The notes under the pieces are model-generated. The model was not told the origin of the DNA and did no database searches. It was given only the letters and a program-made list of their open reading frames with translations. Shown piece by piece: positions 57,897 to 64,000 of a DNA stretch of 64,000 nucleotides. The DNA lies in NCBI GenBank assembly GCA_018296165.2, contig JACKQL020000110.1, positions 1-64,000 of the forward strand, written 5' to 3'. The position numbers were made by a program, and so were the translations under genes. Origin of the DNA: Termitomyces sp. T153 (lineage: Eukaryota > Basidiomycota > Agaricomycetes > Agaricales > Lyophyllaceae). Within the stretch, counting starts at the first letter, position 1; each line of letters begins with the position of its first letter.

Positions 57897-59400
57897 ATGG
57901 ACAAATCTAATTTATCAGCGACTGCCCGTCGTTTCGTTACTGTTGATCTCGATTATTTCGCATTGGCATTAAAACACACTCGTTCTCTCCACGACCGACT
58001 TCATATCCATCATGCTCCGAATCCTCATTCTGAACCTCCGACAGGTAAGGATCTCGAGGTTTTCATCGCAAAGCTTTTGCTTTTCCTGAAACCAGATCCT
58101 CCAGTCATTACTACTCAATCATATGAAGACACGCTTCCCTCTCCCCACTTCTGGAACGCGATCCGTGCCATTTCAATCATCAGTCGACTCATGACACGCT
58201 TACACCCCGAAGATAACTGTGAATATGAGCAGTCGTATTGCTCACTCTGCTCTGTCGTTCGTAATAACTGGGCGACACTGTGGAAATGGGTCCTGTGTGG
58301 CGTCCGTCGTGCTTGGCACCTCGACCGTTTTCCCCTCCCCAGTCATAATACTAGCTTTCTTCTCGACACACTTCACAAGTTTATGAGCGACTTGTTGGAC
58401 ACAGATACGAAGCATGGCCTCCACAAATCCCTTTTCGCTGACGGAGCCGAGGCTTTTCTTGACCTCTGGTATCTCCACACCATACGTCCCGAGCTAGATC
58501 ATCTAGTTCAATTTCCACCAGATTATGTTGTTAATGAATGGCTTATGGATGGGAACGGTTCATGGTTACGTCTTTTGGGCTACGGTGATACGCCGGAGCG
58601 ATTAGTAAAACTCGTCCTTCACCGATCGCGAAAGCTGTTTCGGACCAAACAGGGTTTTCTTATCAAAAAAGTGGACCACATCCTTCACCACATCTCCTTC
58701 TTGATGTGTATTACATCAATTCCAGCTATTCGAAAACATTTAGACGCCGCTGACGCCACCACCTTTTACACTCGTACGTTCATACGCGTCTCTGCAGGCA
58801 TCGGATTGAAGGACAAGAAGGAAAGCATTTCACGGGGACAAGTTGCGGAAGAACTTGGTATCCTTCTCATAATCTGCTTCGAGCGAATGCAAGGGATCAC
58901 TCGGCGGCTTCGACGATCTCTCGAAACAGGTCTACTTGTTGGAATAGTGCAGTGCGCGCCTCGAACTCCCGAAGATGCGGCAGTTCGCAGTGTCCCTGTG
59001 CTGGTCAATACGCTCACAAAGTACCTCGACCATAATTCCATTCTCCGTCTTGTCATGAGGTTTCTCAGCAAACCCCAGGTCGCACAGGCTTTCAGTCTGA
59101 TGTTGAAATGTGGGCCATTCTGGACTACTTTGATGAACATGATATCTATGTCACAACTTCGTGTCAAGTTGTTGGGGTCGTCCATGATCAGAACTTTTAA
59201 TTCCACGCAAGTACGTCATTACCGTGTTCCCCTAGTACTTTATGCATGCTGATCTGTTAACAGTGTAGGCTCAAAAACGTTGGCAGATATTCTCGAAGGG
59301 AAAAAGCTGTTTATTGTTCCATCGACTGCCAAAGTTATGGGACTGGGAGCGGTTATCTATCTTATTACCAAGATAGATCAAGAAATATACATGGTATAGT
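57897..59400 (+). CDS. MYND-finger-like protein with long helical N-terminus, 3' end uncertain
   Basis: A 451-codon open frame starts at the ATG at 57897 (MDKSNLSATARRFV). It is helix-rich throughout with many Leu/Trp blocks and is typical of a large mushroom family that ends in a MYND zinc finger. A GT-AG intron (59219-59268, approximate) joins FNSTQ to CRLKNVGRYSRREKAVYCSI and then DCQSY, half a MYND finger (YCSxxCQ). The first Cys pair is not visible. The following DW-ER plus, after another intron, HRTHHW lies in a shifted frame, so the finger may be broken by a one- or two-base change near 59335-59345. If spliced differently the frame may survive. Function unknown; MYND fingers usually mediate protein binding. 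Confidence 0.6.
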
Positions 59401-59439
59401 CACAGAACTCATCACTGGCGAAATCACTGATGAATTCTC

Positions 59440-59835
59440 TTGTTCTCAAATTTTCAAATCTCAGATTCCGAAAACAGTTTTTTGAAGAACGAATACACCG
59501 TACTTCTCTCAGAAGAATTAGAGGGATTGAAGTACGACGGTTTCGACGCAGTTTCCCCCGTTCCTTTCGAGAGCAAGAAGTACAAGACATTTAGACATCC
59601 CAAATTTCAGTCCGATCACACTTTCTTGCCAGTGAAAACGACTCTTACGGAAAACGATAATGGAGAAAATTATTTCAAATTTGATTGTAGGATTACTTAT
59701 GGTTATAAGTCTCGCTTAGCTGGTGACACATCAGAAGCTATCGAAAGATGGCCTTGGACTCATGTTGCTGACCTTACCAATCCTATCAAGAAGCTGGGGG
59801 TTGAGTATATGTACCATCAAAATGACCATATATGA
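59440..59835 (+). CDS. Unassigned reading, possible 3' exon or separate small gene
   Basis: 131 codons without an ATG at the left end (first codon TTG), starting inside the region expected for the end of the MYND-like gene. It contains DGFDAVSPVPFESKKYK, RHPKFQSDHTFLPVKTTLTE and an aromatic-rich end (IERWPWTHVADL, YMYHQNDHI). Composition is protein-like, but I know no family, and the overlapping frame is also open for ~60 codons. Could be a terminal exon of the upstream gene or a chance reading. Confidence 0.3.
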   Translation: MFSNFQISDSENSFLKNEYTVLLSEELEGLKYDGFDAVSPVPFESKKYKTFRHPKFQSDHTFLPVKTTLTENDNGENYFKFDCRITYGYKSRLAGDTSEAIERWPWTHVADLTNPIKKLGVEYMYHQNDHI

Positions 59836-61919
59836 CAATGTGTAATTTAACTCTATGTAGATTGTACCCATTGTAGATGTAATATCAAACTTCTATGCTT
59901 CAATATGAATCTTCTTTTGCCCGATGTTCAGTCTTCACATGCGTCGGACCACAGAAGTGATGATCGCTGAGATACCGAAGCGTCCGGGTCCGCAACATAG
60001 TGTTTCTCAGTCTCAGTTCCTGGACGCCATGATTCGGAACTAGAATCGTCGAATACGATCGTTACCGTGTCCGACTAAGTGAAAAGATGATTTTCGCCGT
60101 TGCAATCCCGTTGTGGTGTGTAATCCCCAATTCATCGCTGCCTTCACCTTGCTATGATGTCCCCCCTTCCATTGCAGCTGGAGTGTTCCAAGCGATTACA
60201 CTCCAGAGGGGGTTGACAGCGATATCAAATTTGTCCATATCTATCTTCCGTCTTTCGATACTTCCGGATAGCGCCGAAAGTAAAACTATCACCTTGGCAA
60301 AATAGACCTCGGCCTCTTGTCCATAAATCCATAATTGTGCTCAGGTGAATCCTTCCCAATCAAGGTAAATCGAAGGCTGAAACGTTGAAGGCTAACTCCA
60401 AAAGTGATCTTAATAATACACCAGACTACTTAGAAGTTAAGATAGGATGCACTACAAACTTTCCGTTGATGATACTGGCGAAGAAGTGTATGCAACTGCT
60501 TTTCTATTGGATACATCAATCATAGAGTCGTCTAGCGATGCCGATGCTCGATGCTGGCGTCTATACACCCCCCCTAAAGTTATAGAACAGAACAAGCATC
60601 ATAAGTAAAACTCACTTAAGTTAGGTCAAGGCTGATGATGCTCCCTGTACCAAAGCAAATCATTCCCAGAGGCAATCCACGGGGGTATCTCTACTTTATC
60701 TGGTGTTGAGAATCGAGGTATTTGATCTTCCAAACAGGGCACTGCTCGTGTCTGACAATCACTAGGTTTCGAAGGACCCAGGGCGTAGACGCCATCAACC
60801 TTTCGATAGACATTCAACACAAGCCAGTAGACGACTTATGAACGTACTTTGTAATACCGGCAGATAACGGAAGGAATTGGCGCCCCTGGGATAGCGTATC
60901 TATAAATCGTATCCAATTAAGTAAAGGAGGGACTGTGAATGCTGTTTCGAACTTTACATGCAATCAAAGATAGAGTATGGACCATCGTATGGTGTAGAAT
61001 AAGGCGATGTAATCAAAACATGACCGTTTATGTCGGTGCTGGGGCAGGAGAACATGCATGATAGCGGAGCTGCAGCAGAAACGTTGGAAAGTAAGAAAAA
61101 AGCTAGAGAGATGAAGCGGCTGCAAAAGGATAATTGCACTGGGTCGAATAAACACCGGCTCTGAGTCATCGTGGTCGCTTTGGGGTAATCTTTGTTTGGA
61201 GATATTTAGATGCTTCAATGGATGGACCTGGGCGATGCCAAATAAATTAATGACGCGTTCCCTGATCAGGTCATCAGTCAACGTTCAACCGTCTTGCGCT
61301 CATGAATCAAGAAGTACGATAGTTTCATTCACTCATGCCTCCTTCGGAAGAGAATTACGTCTGGCAGCACTGAGTCAAGATCTCAAGCGTTGGTCATATT
61401 CGGTCAATGTTAGGGGCGCACGCCGTCCGTTCACGGCACACGGCCGTAGAGTCACGGGCCAAAAAATGGTTATGGGCAACCGTGAAGTTCCAAACCTCGG
61501 ATGGCACGGTACTGTCACTTATAGAAAAATATCTTTGGATATCAGATGGTATGATACACACAGTCATCCATTTATGATTCACGGGCACTGATCCTCCATA
61601 ACCGTACCGAGCAAGGGTTCGCCTGGATGGTCGACGGTAGAGCTACGACAGCTGTCAAAACGGCTACGGCGTGCAGCCCTATCAATGACAATCACCCTTG
61701 GAAAAAAAAGAGAAATTGTCTGTTCAAAGGAGCTGGCAAATACTTAAGTCCTGGTGACATTTCCATCGAAAGTTTGGGGGAACACACGGTTGAAGGCAAA
61801 GAATTACTAGAAAACAGCAAGTCCAACTTGCTAGATTTCATGACGTTCTGCATTTCACGAAACGATTCGACGACCTCCGGGAGATATACGTTTTGGTGAC
61901 TTCAGATAGACAGTCGTCT
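59836..61919. other. About 2.1 kb with no supported gene
   Basis: Plus-strand readings at 61196-61591 and 61627-61899 and minus readings near 60964-61281 are short and lack recognisable domains or a consistent splice chain. No repeats or transposon motifs seen; CG content is normal. Confidence 0.45.
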
Positions 61920-64000
61920 TCACCTGACTTGAAGTCTTCGATGATGGGAATAGGGCATAAGAGTACAAACAAAACCTGGCGGCAACTGCTCGACAAAGAC
62001 TGGCTGGTCCAATGAGTTGTCTGAGACCGCGGATGAGCTTTGAGGAAGCTGAAGGGGTTCTGGAACAACTGTAAGATAATTGGCATGTTCAGGAGTGAGT
62101 AAAGCAGGGTTGACAGTGGTTTCCGGAGAAGTGTTGGTCGGAGAATGCGACTATTGAAAGAAGATGAGCTCAGTGGGACATCTTCAGAGTTAGCTTACCG
62201 GAGGCTCAACATCAATACCAGGAACCATGGTCTCAGAAGTTGACCTTTGTACAGTCGCTCTAGACTCAGAGCTTGAAGTTCCTGAACCAGATATGGGCAA
62301 GATAGGCTGGTGGTAAATGTTTACCGTTGACCGTGTGCGGGCGACTTCATCTGAGGGCTGACTTTCAAGTTGATGCCGGTCATTAGTCCGATAAATGTAA
62401 GAGGCTCGGCGAGCGAGGTCTGAACCCAAGACTTGTGATACGCTTGAGAATAAGCGTGGACCTCCGGCAATGCGAGGATTTGAAGCCTTCCAAAAAATCA
62501 CCTTAAGGCGGTATATATGTCAAATATGGAAGTGTCTCTACCTCGTATGGATTTTCCTGGCTAGCTGTCGCTCCGACTGCCTCTTGGTTATTCAATAAGT
62601 CACCGGCAAGGACAAAATGTCGCTCTTCAAGGATTTCTTCGGAATTATCGACACGGGTACCCGAGCATGATGCATGGAGGATTATCGGCTGTTGATCCCT
62701 CTCTTTGGCGTGGGATAAATACTTATGATTGCCCAATGCTTCAACAGTCGGCGGCCGGACGATGTCAAACTCGGATATTCGAGTCGATCTCTTAGACATC
62801 GCTGATAGGGCAGGAGTTTCATACCCAGCATGATCAAGCTGATCAATGGGTGTAGATGACCAATTGTGCGTGTGTTCTTGGGACGAACTAGCATCACGAG
62901 CAACACTTGTATGTCGAGATTCTATACCTTTGTCTTTAACGCCGGTGGTCGTTGTCAGCCATGTTTGAGCACCGGTGATTTTGAAAACGCCACCTGATTC
63001 AGCGAGGTCCACAGGAACGCCAAGCCCATAAGGAGGAAGAACAATGTGTTGATCGGAACCAAGCGTTGGGATGAATCCATCCGGCGGGACAGAATAATAA
63101 GAATTGACTGAACGATGGGAGGATATAGGATGAGAAGAGCGAGTCTCGGAGCGAGGGTGGTTGCTGCTCGAACATCGACGGGATTCTCGGGAAACCAGAG
63201 ACAAATACTCAGGCGAACGCCGTTTCGATTCTCTCCGATCAGAGCTGTTCGAGCAAGAAATGGGAAGAACGGATGATTGAGGTGTTCGGATAGCAACTCG
63301 TGTATCCGACTGCCTGACTAATGAATGCGAAGAAGATGTTGGTGACAATCCTGGTCTTGGTGACCGATAACCCGTTTCTTCTGGAGTCTCCATTTGATCG
63401 TAGTTTTCTAACTGTCGTCGATCGTGTTGCATAGCCCGCGCATCCCATCTGCCCCTTTCCAAGCCCAATCTCCAACCCTCTCGCCTTCCTTCCTCCCTCG
63501 CGTCGTCGACTGCACGTTGCAAGACCAATTCTCTGATCTTTTCTCGATCCTTTGTACGTCGCTCTTCAGCTTCAGCACGTGCTTTGTCGGCCTCATCAAT
63601 AATAACTTGGGCGCGGCGAATTTCTGGAGAAGGAAATGAGTAGATAGAAATGGCATCAGGATTGGGGACCCAGGACCTTGCTGAGCGAGATCGAGCTGGA
63701 ATTTGTACAAGGCCAGCTCAGTATTGACACGAACCAGCTCCGCCTGTGCGCGCGCGTGAGCCTCACGTATGTTCCGCACACGTGTAAGGATGGCTTCATC
63801 ATCCTTGGCGAGTCGACGTTCGGCCGCGTCGGCTCTAGCAGTTTCAATACTTAAGAGACGCAAAACGACATTAAGATTGTTGCTACAGGACCGAGAGCCA
63901 CAAGGGGATCTTGAGCTCCGCTTCCCCTCTTTTTGAGAATCGTTTCGCAGTCGTGATAACAGATGTGCATAGGACGAAGGATAATTCGAATTAGGTACAG
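61920..64000 (-). CDS. Ser-rich protein with N-terminal coiled coil, partial at right edge
   Basis: Runs off the window: the frame is open from the last base (PNSNYPSSYAHLLSRL) leftward. Exons give a long coiled coil (RADAAERRLAKDDEAILTRV, then after a short intron EIRRAQVIIDEADKARAEAE, then KDREKIRELVLQRAVDDARE and GRREGWRLGLERGRWDAR). A Ser/Arg-rich disordered region of ~250 residues follows. An intron with donor GTAGAG after NPYE skips an apparent stop at 62503 and joins VIFWKASNPRIAGG. Another intron near 62155-62200 leads to LTPEHANYLTVVPEPLQL and QLPPGFV before TGA at 61920-61922. The GWRxGxxxGRxxxR coiled coil is familiar from hypothetical mushroom proteins. Function unknown. Confidence 0.68.

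Noticed and set aside
1..64000. CRISPR arrays or bacterial-type defence systems
   Set aside because: No regularly spaced repeats of that kind, and all gene structures are eukaryotic with spliceosomal introns.

Overview
The window reads as nuclear DNA of a mushroom-type fungus (Basidiomycota, probably Agaricomycetes). The reasons are compact genes cut by many ~45-65 nt GT-AG introns, a RAD7 homologue, an Argonaute, a sesquiterpene-cyclase relic, an F-box protein, a MYND-finger-like gene and several families I know mainly from mushrooms. No species is claimed.

Layout. 1-3.2 kb is a transposon graveyard: a broken Ty3/gypsy pol, two head-to-head tRNA-derived SINE-like units and the tail of a pogo/Tigger-type transposase. 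4.0-5.3 kb is a dead sesquiterpene synthase. 5.6-16.3 kb is a core block: RAD7 (+), an MFS transporter (+) and a full Argonaute (-), the last two convergent. 19.6-29.4 kb is a ~5 kb direct tandem duplication. It leaves two intact paralogues of a C2-domain protein, one intact and one broken copy of a seven-helix membrane protein, and one intact and one broken copy of an acidic coiled-coil protein. 33.7-36.9 kb holds a secreted GH31 glucosidase (-), 39.2-40.6 kb an F-box protein, and 41.7-42.7 kb a Ser/Pro-rich basic protein. 43.9-45.8 kb is a Plavaka/CACTA-type transposase fossil, 46.7-48.0 kb an aldo-keto reductase (-), and 48.6-49.0 kb a fresh-looking 375 bp MITE. 49.6-54 kb has a second Ty3/gypsy with chromodomain and a Ty1/copia fragment. 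55.6-57.5 kb encodes a carboxymuconolactone decarboxylase-like domain fused to an alpha/beta hydrolase. 57.9-59.8 kb holds a MYND-like gene of uncertain 3' structure. A coiled-coil Ser-rich gene runs off the right edge (-).

How it fits together. The genes do not form an obvious pathway cluster. The clearest large-scale signal is the contrast between gene blocks with normal CpG content and transposon blocks almost devoid of CG, with stop codons explicable as C-to-T changes. That is what cytosine methylation and deamination (or a RIP-like process) would leave. The Argonaute has all four slicer residues, so small-RNA silencing is probably available to this genome, but no link to these particular elements is shown. 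I did not find a convincing new multi-gene system. The best leads are the tandem duplication with a promoter minisatellite expanded in only one copy, the decarboxylase-hydrolase fusion, and the short structured repeats.
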